Source: Natrinema gari JCM 14663
GTDB lineage: Archaea > Halobacteriota > Halobacteria > Halobacteriales > Natrialbaceae
DNA: 64,000 bases
Assembly (NCBI RefSeq): GCF_000337175.1
Contig: NZ_AOIJ01000049.1
Coordinates: forward strand, 1 to 64,000
Reading direction: 5' to 3'
The translations under genes and the position numbers were made by a program. The first letter of the stretch is position 1, and each line of letters opens with the position of its first letter. The notes under the pieces were generated by a model, which saw only the letters and a program-made list of their open reading frames with translations, was not told where the DNA came from and made no database searches. Of this stretch, positions 50,922 to 59,003 are shown in pieces.

Positions 50922-51818
50922 TTACGCGGCGCTTCCGTGCCGACGGCGGTGATCGAGATAGGCACCCGACGAGATCCAAAGGGCGATCAAGAAGGCGTAG
51001 ACGCCGACCCCCGACGGGTTCGTCGACTGGACGACCCGTGCCGCTACGTACGCGACCGCGTAGGTCCCGAGCGGCGCACCGACGTACACCCGGTAGTTGG
51101 GCATCCAGCCTCGGCCCGCCTCGACGTGGGTGATGGCGTCCTTGAACAGCGCAACGGTGACGGAAACGGCGAACGGAACCAGTGCGAACAGCGACAGCAG
51201 CGCGACCAAGAGCCCGACATCACTGTCCGGACTTACGCCGAACACGTACAGTAACACCACTGGCGCGAAGACGACATACGCGGCGATCAGCCACCACCAG
51301 CGGGACCCGTTGCCGTCCGCATTCGACCCTGCCCGCGACGCCTTGTCTCGAGCCCGATCGATCCGCGCGGCCAGCCAGTCCCCGACGGCCGCGCCGATTC
51401 CGCCCGACAGGGCAAAGAACACGACGAGAACCGAGCCAACGACCGGGAACAGGGCAACGATGGCCACTCCCTGTATACCCCAGGACCATGCGAGTTCGAG
51501 CCCGGACGCGGCGTTCCAGCCGACTAGCGGCACGGAGCCGGCGACGCCGACGACGATTCCGGCCCGGCGGCTCACAGCCGGTCGCTTGCCGTAGCAAAGA
51601 CTCTCGAGCAGCCCGACGTCGTCGTTCCCCGCCGATCGGTCGGCGTAGTGCAAACCGGCGAGCAGCCCGGCGGCGAGGACGGCGGTCACCGAAAACGACG
51701 TCGGCGCGGAGTCCCACGAGAGGGCGACGGTACACGGAATCGACGCGAGTCCGAGGAGGGCCGCCGTTCGAAACCGCTCGTCGGTCAGGTCCGAGAGGGT
51801 AACTCGAAGCAGGGGCAT
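50922..51818 (-). CDS. Multi-span membrane protein, function unknown
   Basis: 298 residues with seven to eight hydrophobic segments (e.g. AALLGLASIPCTVALSW, IVVGVAGSVPLVGW, VAIVALFPVVGSVLVVFFAL, WWLIAAYVVFAPVVLLYVFG, LLVALLSLFALVPFAVSVTV). A charged cytoplasmic loop (ARIDRARDKASRAGSNADG) splits the protein in the middle. I do not recognise the family. It is followed on the same strand by nothing nearby, and is convergent with ubaA. Confidence 0.75.
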   Translation of the reverse strand: MPLLRVTLSDLTDERFRTAALLGLASIPCTVALSWDSAPTSFSVTAVLAAGLLAGLHYADRSAGNDDVGLLESLCYGKRPAVSRRAGIVVGVAGSVPLVGWNAASGLELAWSWGIQGVAIVALFPVVGSVLVVFFALSGGIGAAVGDWLAARIDRARDKASRAGSNADGNGSRWWWLIAAYVVFAPVVLLYVFGVSPDSDVGLLVALLSLFALVPFAVSVTVALFKDAITHVEAGRGWMPNYRVYVGAPLGTYAVAYVAARVVQSTNPSGVGVYAFLIALWISSGAYLDHRRRHGSAA

Positions 51819-51948
51819 TGTTGTTTGTTTGTTGTCACTACCGAGTCAGTATTGAAAGCTGCACCGATCGGTGGCTCGAGCGCTCGCGGGCCAGCGGGGC
51901 TACTACGCTCGAGGTCTCTCCGGAAACGACCGCGATGGGAGCCGGCGG

Positions 51949-53034
51949 TCAACGGTCTGGGGGGACGTAGCGGCCCCTCGAGCGGACGACAGCATGCAGT
52001 TCCTGCGCGCCGGCGACGGCGAGACAGGAGACGAACGCGGTCGTGCCGAGTTTGCCACCAGCGCCGGCGAGTGCAGGCGAGACAGCGAGAAAAACGACGC
52101 CACAGAGGAGCCCAGCACCCGCGACGTGCCCTGTGCTTGCTAACCGCTCGCCGCTCGACATCCCGACGAACGACGCGCAGAATGCGACTGTGGCCAGCGT
52201 CGCCCCCAGTTCCGGGAGAAGCGACGGAAACGCGACGCCGGCGACGACCCCGACCGTCGCGGAGGCGACGACCGAACTCATCCCGCCGTGGGTGCGGAGT
52301 ACGATCGTCGCGACCGCAGCGACGACGGCGACGGCGACGATCACCGGGGCGAGCCGCCACGCGAGCGATCCTCCGCTGGCGTAGTCGACGTCAGTCAGCG
52401 ATGCCGTCGCGATGCAGCCGAAAAGCGCGATCGTCCCGTACTTTCCGCCGAAGCCGCCGAACGATTCCGCCGTCGCGACGAACGCGAGGCCGGCGAGTAG
52501 CCCCGCCAGCGCGACCCACTCGAGCGACGGGAACAGCGCCGGCGAGGCCATGCCGACGAACGAGCCACAGTAGGCCGCGCCGTCGACGTGCCGAGCCGTG
52601 AGGCCGACCGTCAGCCCGACGACCGCGGAAGCCAGTATCGGGCCGAGGCCGACCGAAACGCTCAGCCAATACGTGCCGACCGCAGCGGCGGCGACCGCAA
52701 GCGCGTCGACGGCGTCCGTCCGATCGAAGCCGACTGCCTCGAACTCCCGGAGACGCCTGCGTTCCGTCGCAGCGACGACGGTCCCCGCGAGAACGACCCC
52801 GAACTGGACGCTCATCAGCCCGGACGGGAGATCGGACGGCGCACGAACGGCACCGAGGAGCAACACGGCGGGCGTCACCAGCAACGCGAGATAGCCGGTA
52901 AGCTGAACCGAACCGTACACACCCGAACTCGTCCGAGGGGGACCGAGAATATTTCGATTCGAAATCGGAGCTAGCCGCTCGATCGGAGTGCTGACAGCGG
53001 CGCGAGCAGCGACTGAGACGACGGCTGCGGTCAC
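51949..53034 (-). CDS. Membrane protein with internal duplication, function unknown
   Basis: 361 residues, about nine hydrophobic segments. Two halves share a pattern: CGSFVGMASPALFP (first half) against CASFVGMSSGERLA (second half). Each is followed about 30 residues later by a glycine motif, FGGFGGKYGTIALFG against LAGAGGKLGTTAFVS. The SFVGM and GGKxGT elements probably line a symmetric cavity or pore. No family is recognised. The first 35 residues are not hydrophobic and the true start may be later (e.g. near VYGSVQLTGYL). It lies 32 bases after the SDR gene on the same strand. Confidence 0.75.
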   Translation of the reverse strand: MTAAVVSVAARAAVSTPIERLAPISNRNILGPPRTSSGVYGSVQLTGYLALLVTPAVLLLGAVRAPSDLPSGLMSVQFGVVLAGTVVAATERRRLREFEAVGFDRTDAVDALAVAAAAVGTYWLSVSVGLGPILASAVVGLTVGLTARHVDGAAYCGSFVGMASPALFPSLEWVALAGLLAGLAFVATAESFGGFGGKYGTIALFGCIATASLTDVDYASGGSLAWRLAPVIVAVAVVAAVATIVLRTHGGMSSVVASATVGVVAGVAFPSLLPELGATLATVAFCASFVGMSSGERLASTGHVAGAGLLCGVVFLAVSPALAGAGGKLGTTAFVSCLAVAGAQELHAVVRSRGRYVPPDR

Positions 53035-53066
53035 AGCGCCCGTCCACGGTCACCGCTACGATCGGA

Positions 53067-53852
53067 TCAACTCCGCAACAACCCGCCGTCGATCGGAATC
53101 TCGGTCCCGGTAACGAAACTCGCGTGCGGACTCGAGAGGAAGGCAACGACGTCGCCGACCTCTCGGGGGTCGCCGATGCGGTCCATCGGAATGTCGTCGG
53201 CCATCGCCGTCAGTCCCTCCTCGTAGTCGTCGTAGGTCCCGCGCTCGACGCCAGCCTCGATGAGTTCCTCGATTCGGGGCGTCTCGATCGTCCCCGGAAG
53301 GACGGTGTTGGCTCGGATTTCAGGCGCGAACTCGCGCGAAACCGTCTTGACGAGACCGATCACGCACCGGCGCACGGCGTTCGAGAGGAGCAGGCCGTCA
53401 GCGACTTCCCGAACGGTGCGAGAGGTGATACAGGTGACCGTCCCCGACTCCGAGTCGAGTAGGTGCTCGTAACTCTCCTCGAGCGTCCAGACGACGCTCA
53501 TTACCAGCAGGTCGTAGGCCCGGTACCAGTCCCGTTCGTCGGTCTCGAGGAACGTGGTACTCGGCGGGCCGCCCGAGGAGGTGACCAGGTGGTCGAGTCC
53601 GCCGAACGCGTCGACGGTTGCGCTAACGAGATGGGAGACATCGTCTGGGTCTGTGAGGTCGGTTTGGACGGCGAGCACGTCGCCCGTCGCCGTCGCTTCG
53701 AGGGCATCGCGGGCGTCCGCGAGTCGCGTCGCATCGCGGCCACAGATCGCGACGTTCGCGCCCTCCTCGGCGAGGGCCTGTGCGCTCGCGAACCCGAGGC
53801 CGCTCGAGGAGGCAGTGACCAGTGCGCTGGTACCGGCGAGTTCGAGGTCCAT
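53067..53852 (-). CDS. SDR-family oxidoreductase without the YxxxK motif
   Basis: A 261-residue Rossmann protein. The cofactor loop is TASSSGLGFASA (13-24), and ANVAICGRDATRL favours NADP through R38. LVTSSGGPPSTTF replaces the usual NNAG. At the catalytic site, where most SDRs have YxxxK, it reads LLLSNAVRRCVIGLVK, with Asn and Arg in place of Tyr and Lys. A known subgroup of FabG-like SDRs shares this SNxxR pattern, so the change is a subfamily trait and activity is uncertain. The C-terminus VTGTEIPIDGGLLRS is standard. Confidence 0.9.
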   Translation of the reverse strand: MDLELAGTSALVTASSSGLGFASAQALAEEGANVAICGRDATRLADARDALEATATGDVLAVQTDLTDPDDVSHLVSATVDAFGGLDHLVTSSGGPPSTTFLETDERDWYRAYDLLVMSVVWTLEESYEHLLDSESGTVTCITSRTVREVADGLLLSNAVRRCVIGLVKTVSREFAPEIRANTVLPGTIETPRIEELIEAGVERGTYDDYEEGLTAMADDIPMDRIGDPREVGDVVAFLSSPHASFVTGTEIPIDGGLLRS

Positions 53853-53999
53853 ACTCGGAGCGACGGTGGCGGCCTACAAATCACTCGGGGAACCGGAGCG
53901 CGATCCAGGTCGGATCGCCGATCGACTCTCGCCGTCGTAGTCGTCGTGGGGCCGTTCGAAATCGCGTTGGACTGACGTCGTCTTCCGGGTGTGCCCTGC

Positions 54000-54458
54000 T
54001 CAGTCCTGATGTCGAACCCGAACGATGCCCGCCGAGGTCACGCCGACGATCAGCGGCGTCGACACCTGTCGGCCGGTGACCGCCGATCCCGCGGCGTCGC
54101 TGACGATCTTCATCAGGTCCGGCGCGGTGTGATCGACCTTGACTCCCGCCTCGTCACAGGCGTCGTAGACCATCTGGGGAACGTCGTAGAGATCGGTGCC
54201 GGCCGGGACGCGAACCCGGACTGGTGCGCGCAGCGCCTCCGCGAACGCGACCGTCTCGCGGGCCTTCGAGACGTTCTCGCGAGCGCTGGATTCGATCGAG
54301 GAGACGTTCGCCCGCGAAGTACCGAGCGCGTCGGCAATATCGGCCTGGGAGACATCGCGCTCGCGCAAGGCGAGTACCTCCGCCTGGCGGTAGGTCAACA
54401 CGCTCGTCTCCGGATCGAAGCCGATCTCTTCGAGGAGTGCCTCAACGTCGTCGATCAC
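54000..54458 (-). CDS. Tfx-family DNA-binding protein
   Basis: A 152-residue Tfx-like regulator. The start at GTG 54456-54458 (VIDDVEALLEEIGFDPETSV) is chosen because a GGGAGG site lies about 9 bases upstream and a 14-codon leader ends on it. An ATG at 54536 would add 26 basic residues. The helix-turn-helix is LTYRQAEVLALRERDVSQAD followed by IADALGTSRANVSSIESSA. The C-terminal domain (about 80-150; VRVPAGTDLYDVPQMVYDAC) is the Tfx dimer or ligand part. In methanogens Tfx activates a formylmethanofuran dehydrogenase (molybdenum enzyme) operon. The target in haloarchaea is unknown. Confidence 0.85.
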   Translation of the reverse strand: MIDDVEALLEEIGFDPETSVLTYRQAEVLALRERDVSQADIADALGTSRANVSSIESSARENVSKARETVAFAEALRAPVRVRVPAGTDLYDVPQMVYDACDEAGVKVDHTAPDLMKIVSDAAGSAVTGRQVSTPLIVGVTSAGIVRVRHQD

Positions 54459-54499
54459 GGCGACCCGCCTCCCACGACTCCGCAGGCTCGCGTGTCCAT
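54455..54499 (-). CDS. Possible 14-residue leader peptide coupled to tfx
   Basis: ATG (54497-54499) opens MDTRACGVVGGGSP and stops at TGA, which overlaps the tfx GTG start as GTGA. The last codons contain the ribosome-binding site of tfx. The overlap would let ribosomes pass from the leader to tfx. It could also be chance, since there is no strong promoter motif 26 bases before the ATG. Confidence 0.35.
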   Translation of the reverse strand: MDTRACGVVGGGSP

Positions 54500-54577
54500 A
54501 GCGAGAACTAGCTTTCGGCGGGATCAAAGCTTCCATGGTCTCGGCACTCTCGGTCCACGTCCTCGACGCGCAGCAAC

Positions 54578-54931
54578 TCAGTCGGCCGACTGGCTCGGTG
54601 CGACGGACTCGGCGTCGGTCGGCGTCCCGATCACGGACCGGTGTACCCGTCGGCCCAGCGAACGTGCGAAGCGAACGGCGTTCGCGGGGCCGTCGTGGGG
54701 GCCGGGCGAGCGGTAAGAAACGATCAGCGTCCACATCGTCGCGACGCCGAGAGAGCCAAGCGCCGAGAACCGCATTCCCATCGTCGCATAGGTCAGCGCG
54801 TAGATCGCGCCGATCGTCATCGACGGGACGCTCGAGCCGAGGGGAACGTTCGCCGTCGCGTCGCGGACCGTCGGGGCGAGGAACACGATCGAGAGGACGC
54901 TACCGGCGAGGAATATCAGGTCTTGCCACAT
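54578..54931 (-). CDS. Small three-span membrane protein, function unknown
   Basis: 117 residues from MWQDLIFLAGSVLSIVFLAP, with further spans SMTIGAIYALTYATMGM and ALGSLGVATMWTLIVSYRS. The C-terminal 40 residues are cytoplasmic (ARSLGRRVHRSVIGTPTDAE). The TATA element 29 bases before this ATG supports the start. A haloarchaeal type I recognise only as conserved hypothetical. Confidence 0.78.
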   Translation of the reverse strand: MWQDLIFLAGSVLSIVFLAPTVRDATANVPLGSSVPSMTIGAIYALTYATMGMRFSALGSLGVATMWTLIVSYRSPGPHDGPANAVRFARSLGRRVHRSVIGTPTDAESVAPSQSAD

Positions 54932-54957
54932 CGTGGCCGTTCTAACTTGGAGCCGAG

Positions 54958-54963
54958 TAAATA
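54958..54963 (-). promoter_or_regulatory. TATA element of the three-span membrane protein gene
   Basis: TATTTA on the minus strand, centred about 29 bases before the ATG at 54931. It lies within the GC-rich gap to the MBL-fold gene. Confidence 0.5.
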
Positions 54964-55040
54964 CTTCTCGGTATCGGCTCGTCTCACGAGAGTGATCGGA
55001 CCGCGACCTGGAGCGACCGGTCGGGGCGACGCGACGTCGT

Positions 55041-56033
55041 TCAGTACTCGAGGTCCCAGCGTTCCTCGTCGGTCGCGGCCAGTTCCGCCGCAACGCCGTC
55101 GGCGAGTCGATACTCGGTGCCCTCGCGAACGACGGTCCCCGCTCGCTCGAGGTGTTCCAGATGCGCGTAGGACTCGCCGGGCCCGTGGAGGACGTGAATC
55201 CCGTCGAGTTCGCCGAACAGATCGGCGCTGACCGTCCAGGTGTCGCAGGGTCCGTTCCGATCGAGGGCGTCGAGGACCCGCCAGGAGCGTTCCCTGTGGT
55301 GATCGATGATATGCTGGGCACGGTCGGCGGGATCGTCGATCGGATCGCGATGTCCCGGCCACGCACGGGCGTAGTCGGCGTCGACGATCCGCTGAAGCGC
55401 GCGGAGGTACTTGCCGAGCGGCCGCTCGACACGCACGTCCGCCCCGCCGACGTTGGGCGTGTAGACGGGCAACAACGCGTCGCCGGAGAAGACCACCCGT
55501 TCGCCGTCGCGGTCCGCCTCGAACATGCTGAGGCCGGCGGCGTGGCCGGATGTATGAACGACCTCGAGTTCGGTGTCACCGACCGAGAACGTGTCGCCGT
55601 CCTCGAACGCCGTCACGGTCGGCGTCTCGACCGTCGTCTCGCCGTCGGCCATGTACTCGAGCAGGGCCGCTTGCCGATCCTCGGGGATTCCCCACTCCGC
55701 GAAGGACTGCTTCTGGCGCTCGTCCATCGCATCCCAGGCGTCGTCGTCGCCGCCAACGAGCGGCGCGTCGGCGGCGTGCGCGAACACCTCGGCACCGCTT
55801 TCGGCCTGAATCTCGCCGGCCAGTCCGCAGTGGTCGTGGTGCCAGTGGGTCAGAAAGATCCGATCGATGTCGGCGAGCTCGAGACCGCGGTCGGATAGGG
55901 CTGCCTCGAGTTGTTCGCGGGTCGTCGCCATCCAGTCACCGGTATCGATCAGTACCGTCTCCGAACCGTCGTCGAAGAGGTAGGCGTTGTTATCGCCTTC
56001 GAACGCCGAATTCGAGAGCGGAATGCGTTCCAT
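55041..56033 (-). CDS. Metallo-beta-lactamase-fold hydrolase with C-terminal winged helix
   Basis: 330 residues from MERIPLSNSAFEGDNNAYLF. Metal ligands: H63, H65, D67 and H68 (THWHHDHCG), then VVHTSGHAAGLSMF, VFSGDALLP and a final His in RAWPGHRDPI. The C-terminal 80 residues (ERSWRVLDAL, HLEHLERAGTVVREGTEYRL) look like the winged-helix tail of LACTB2-like hydrolases. These cut thioesters, lactones or RNA; the substrate is unknown here. It has a TATA-like element near 56056-56064. Confidence 0.92.
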   Translation of the reverse strand: MERIPLSNSAFEGDNNAYLFDDGSETVLIDTGDWMATTREQLEAALSDRGLELADIDRIFLTHWHHDHCGLAGEIQAESGAEVFAHAADAPLVGGDDDAWDAMDERQKQSFAEWGIPEDRQAALLEYMADGETTVETPTVTAFEDGDTFSVGDTELEVVHTSGHAAGLSMFEADRDGERVVFSGDALLPVYTPNVGGADVRVERPLGKYLRALQRIVDADYARAWPGHRDPIDDPADRAQHIIDHHRERSWRVLDALDRNGPCDTWTVSADLFGELDGIHVLHGPGESYAHLEHLERAGTVVREGTEYRLADGVAAELAATDEERWDLEY

Positions 56034-56155
56034 GCACCCACGTCTCACTGGAATCGAGAAAACGTTGTGTAAAGCGGCACGCTGGAAACCCGGGACGGTC
56101 CGTCACCGCCGAAAATGGTCGCAAGGGCGCGCGGGCTGTCCACTCGGGGGCCGCG

Positions 56156-56632
56156 TTACGAGCCCCAGAAATTATCCCGACTGCCGAGTCGCTCGCGCTC
56201 GGGGCCGTCGTCGCCGTCGTTCGATTGGTCTTCGGCGACGGCATCGCCGTCAGCGTTCGCGTCGGCGTCTCCGTCCGCCTCTTCACCGTCGTCGGGCTCC
56301 ATCGGCAGGAGTTCCAGTTCCTCGGCGCGTGCGTGATTGCTGTGGACCCGCGTGATCTCGACTCGTGCACGGGCCTCCGGCAGGACGCCGTCGACCATGA
56401 CGATAAAACCGTCCTCGGTGCGGCCGACGCCGGCCCCGCTCTCGTGCATGTCGACGACGTCAATGATGACTTCCTCGCCGGACTTGACCGGCTGTGTCTT
56501 GAGGTCCTCGATCGGCTGGCCGTAGTGGTTACACCACTCCTTGCCACCCCGATCACCGTAGTGCTGACAACCCATGCCCGAGATCCGTTCGGAGAACTCC
56601 GGGCAGTCGTCGGCGAGTGGACAGTCTGCCAT
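56156..56632 (-). CDS. TRAM-domain protein with N-terminal cysteine motif
   Basis: 158 residues from MADCPLADDCPEFSERISGM. The N-terminal Cys set (C4, C10, GCQHYG, EWCNHYG) may bind zinc. A TRAM domain follows (about 52-112; SGEEVIIDVVDMHESGAGVG, FIVMVDGVLPEARARVEIT), an RNA-binding beta-barrel. The C-terminal 40 residues are an acidic disordered tail. Archaeal TRAM proteins can act as RNA chaperones like bacterial cold-shock proteins. Confidence 0.88.
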   Translation of the reverse strand: MADCPLADDCPEFSERISGMGCQHYGDRGGKEWCNHYGQPIEDLKTQPVKSGEEVIIDVVDMHESGAGVGRTEDGFIVMVDGVLPEARARVEITRVHSNHARAEELELLPMEPDDGEEADGDADANADGDAVAEDQSNDGDDGPERERLGSRDNFWGS

Positions 56633-56838
56633 GCTCGCCACTACCAGCGGTGGCGTTAAACCGTTTCCGTCTTGGGGATCGAGGCCACGATCGAACGAAA
56701 CGGTGGTAGCAGACGGGGAGGAAGCGGACAGCAAATATAACGGGATCGATAGAATGTATGAAAGCTGGAAACTGAACGGCTTCCACGCGACGGGCGGTTT
56801 CGAAAAGATTTACGGTATGGGCGTAGCAGTGACAGACG

Positions 56839-57630
56839 ATGAAAATTCTCGTTACGGTCAAAGAGGTGGCGACCGTCGAAGACGAGTTCGAAATCGAGGG
56901 AACCGAAATCGCCGATCAGTACCTTGGTGCCGATCTCAACGAGTGGGACGACTACGCGATCGAAGAGGCAGTGCAGCTTCAGGAAGACGGTATCGCCGAC
57001 GAAGTCGTAACGGTCACCATCGGTCCGGAGGACTGCGAGCAGACCGTCCGGCAGGCCCTCGCGAAAGGTGCGGACCGTGCCGTTCGCGTCTGGGACGACG
57101 CCCTCGAGGACGTCGACCTGCTCGACGTCAACGCCAAGACGGAGATCCTCAGTGCCGTCATCGAGGCGGAAGACCCTGACCTCGTGCTCTCCGGCGTGCA
57201 GGCCGGCGACGACAGCTTCGGCGCGACCGGCGTCTCGGTCGCCGAGAACCTCGGTTTCCAGTGGGGGGCCGTCGTCAACCACCTCGAGCACGATCTCGAG
57301 GACGGTCTCGCCTCGGTGCGACGCGAACTCGAGGGCGGCGTCGAGGAACTGACCGACATCGAGCTGCCGGCCGTCCTGACGATCCAGACGGGGATCAACG
57401 AACCGCGCTACGCCAGCCTCCGTGGCATCCGGCAGGCACAACAGAAACCCCTGGACGTCCAGACGCTGGCCGACATCGGCGTCGACGAGAGCGCCATCGA
57501 GACCGAACTCGAGCTCACGGACATGTACGAGCCCGAAAGCGAGAGCGACGCGACCTTCTGGGAGGGCAGCCCCGACGAAACCGCCTCGGAGTTGGGTGAA
57601 CTGCTCCGCGACAAGGGGGTGGCACAATGA
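56839..57630 (+). CDS. etfB: Electron transfer flavoprotein beta subunit
   Basis: 263 residues. MKILVTVKEVA, YAIEEAVQLQEDG, TVTIGPEDCEQTVRQALAKGADRAVRV and ALIxG-like VLSGVQAGDDSFGATGVSVAENLG are standard EtfB features. RYASLRGIRQAQQKPL is the conserved recognition-loop region. It pairs with EtfA to carry electrons from acyl-CoA or other dehydrogenases to quinone. The TATA-like GATTTAC lies about 30 bases upstream. It overlaps etfA by four bases. Confidence 0.96.
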   Translation: MKILVTVKEVATVEDEFEIEGTEIADQYLGADLNEWDDYAIEEAVQLQEDGIADEVVTVTIGPEDCEQTVRQALAKGADRAVRVWDDALEDVDLLDVNAKTEILSAVIEAEDPDLVLSGVQAGDDSFGATGVSVAENLGFQWGAVVNHLEHDLEDGLASVRRELEGGVEELTDIELPAVLTIQTGINEPRYASLRGIRQAQQKPLDVQTLADIGVDESAIETELELTDMYEPESESDATFWEGSPDETASELGELLRDKGVAQ

Positions 57631-58583
57631 CGGATGTCCTCGCGGTCGCGGACCACCGACGCGGCGAACTGCGCGACGTCAGCTACGAGAGCATCACGGC
57701 CGGCCGTGAACTCGCCGACGAAACCGGCGGCGACCTCCACATCGCGGTCATCAGCGGCACCGTCGACGACTTCGCCGACAAACTCAACCGCGACGGCGTC
57801 GACGCGATCCACACCGTCTCCCACGGTGAGGAGTTCAACCACGATATCTACAGCCAGGCGATCACACAGCTCTACGACGAGCTCGCACCGCAATACGTGT
57901 TGACGCCGAACAGCGTCAACGGGCTCGATTACGCACCCGCGATCGCCAACGAACTCGATCTGCCGGTCGTCACAGACACGGTCGACCTCGACAACGACGG
58001 CGAGACGCTCGTCGCGACGCGGGAAATGTACGGCGGGAAAGTCGAGACGACGACCGAACTCGAGGGCGACGCTGTGATCACGATCCGCGGTGCCGAGTGG
58101 CCCGCCGCGGAGGGGACCGGCGACGCCACGATCGAGGCCTTCGACGCGGACATCGACGAAGACGCGATCGGCTCGACCGTCAACGGCTTCGAGGAAGTCG
58201 GCGGCGGCGACGTCGACATCAGCGAGGCCGACCTGCTCGTCTCGGTCGGCCGCGGGATCGAGGAGGAGGAGAATCTCGATCTGATCCGCGATCTGGCGGA
58301 CGCGCTCGGCGCGACGCTGTCCTCGTCCCGTCCGATCGTCGACAACGGCTGGCTGCCCAAGAACCGGCAGGTCGGCCAGTCCGGGAAAGTCGTCACGCCC
58401 GATGTCTACATCGCGATCGGGATCTCCGGCGCGGTCCAGCACGTCGCCGGCATGAAAGGCTCCGATACGATCGTCGCGATCAACACGGACCCCAACGCGC
58501 CGATCATGGACATCGCCGACTACGCGATCGTCGACGACCTCTTCGACGTCGTGCCGGAACTCATCGACGAGTTCGACGGATAA
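57627..58583 (+). CDS. etfA: Electron transfer flavoprotein alpha subunit
   Basis: 318 residues. The N-terminal domain (1-185) ends before the C-terminal FAD-binding domain, which shows [39 protein letters not shown] and [20 protein letters not shown]. Together these bind FAD. The gene ends [11 protein letters not shown], and a hairpin plus T-run follows as terminator. A diverged copy of its last codons occurs 132 bases downstream. Confidence 0.96.
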   Translation: MTDVLAVADHRRGELRDVSYESITAGRELADETGGDLHIAVISGTVDDFADKLNRDGVDAIHTVSHGEEFNHDIYSQAITQLYDELAPQYVLTPNSVNGLDYAPAIANELDLPVVTDTVDLDNDGETLVATREMYGGKVETTTELEGDAVITIRGAEWPAAEGTGDATIEAFDADIDEDAIGSTVNGFEEVGGGDVDISEADLLVSVGRGIEEEENLDLIRDLADALGATLSSSRPIVDNGWLPKNRQVGQSGKVVTPDVYIAIGISGAVQHVAGMKGSDTIVAINTDPNAPIMDIADYAIVDDLFDVVPELIDEFDG

Positions 58584-58590
58584 GCGGGCG

Positions 58591-58626
58591 AACCGCGATC
58601 GAACGGCGTGAGCGAGCGGTTTTTTT
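58591..58626 (+). terminator. Hairpin plus T-run terminator of etfBA
   Basis: AACCGC (58591-58596) pairs with GCGGTT (58616-58621), and seven T lie at 58620-58626. Archaeal polymerases stop at such T-runs. This is one of the clearest terminators in the window. Confidence 0.6.
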
Positions 58627-58974
58627 ATCCGGATGTCTGCGCGAGCGGTCGCGACTCGAGCGGAAACAGGTGGTCGCACGTCGTGCCGGCAGTCGCCGAC
58701 GAGTTCGACGGGGAAGCGATAGCAGCCCGGCCGAACGGACTCACGGCGCTGCGCGCCGTGGTGAACCGAGCGGTCGTTGGGTCGGGATCGCGGTTGCGGT
58801 GTCGCGTGCCCGCTTTCTGCAACAGCGTTCTCGGTGTCGGGTGGGTCACGACACACGAGTAGGTCCCGTTCGGGAGTTCACCACCGACGACTGGCGACGA
58901 TCCCGGTTACTCAACCGGTGATATCGCCGTTCTATTGATAGTCAGCTAACTGTTCAGGTTTAGCAGACAGTACA

Positions 58975-58981
58975 GTTATAT
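58975..58981 (+). promoter_or_regulatory. TATA element of the binding-protein/transducer operon
   Basis: GTTATAT is centred 26 bases before the ATG at 59004 and implies a leaderless mRNA. Confidence 0.6.
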
Positions 58982-59003
58982 GCTATGAGTTGGATGCGGA
59001 GGT

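Larger units (their letters stand above)
58584..59003. other. 420-base gap: etfA terminator, etfA-like remnant, promoter
   Basis: After the terminator (58591-58626), the stretch 58680-58718 repeats the 3' end of etfA (58548-58586). It matches at GTCGTGCCGG, GACGAGTTCGACGG and AAGCG, and encodes VVPAVADEFDG against [11 protein letters not shown]. This suggests a decayed second etfA end. No intact gene is seen. A promoter at 58975-58981 serves the binding lipoprotein. Confidence 0.5.
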
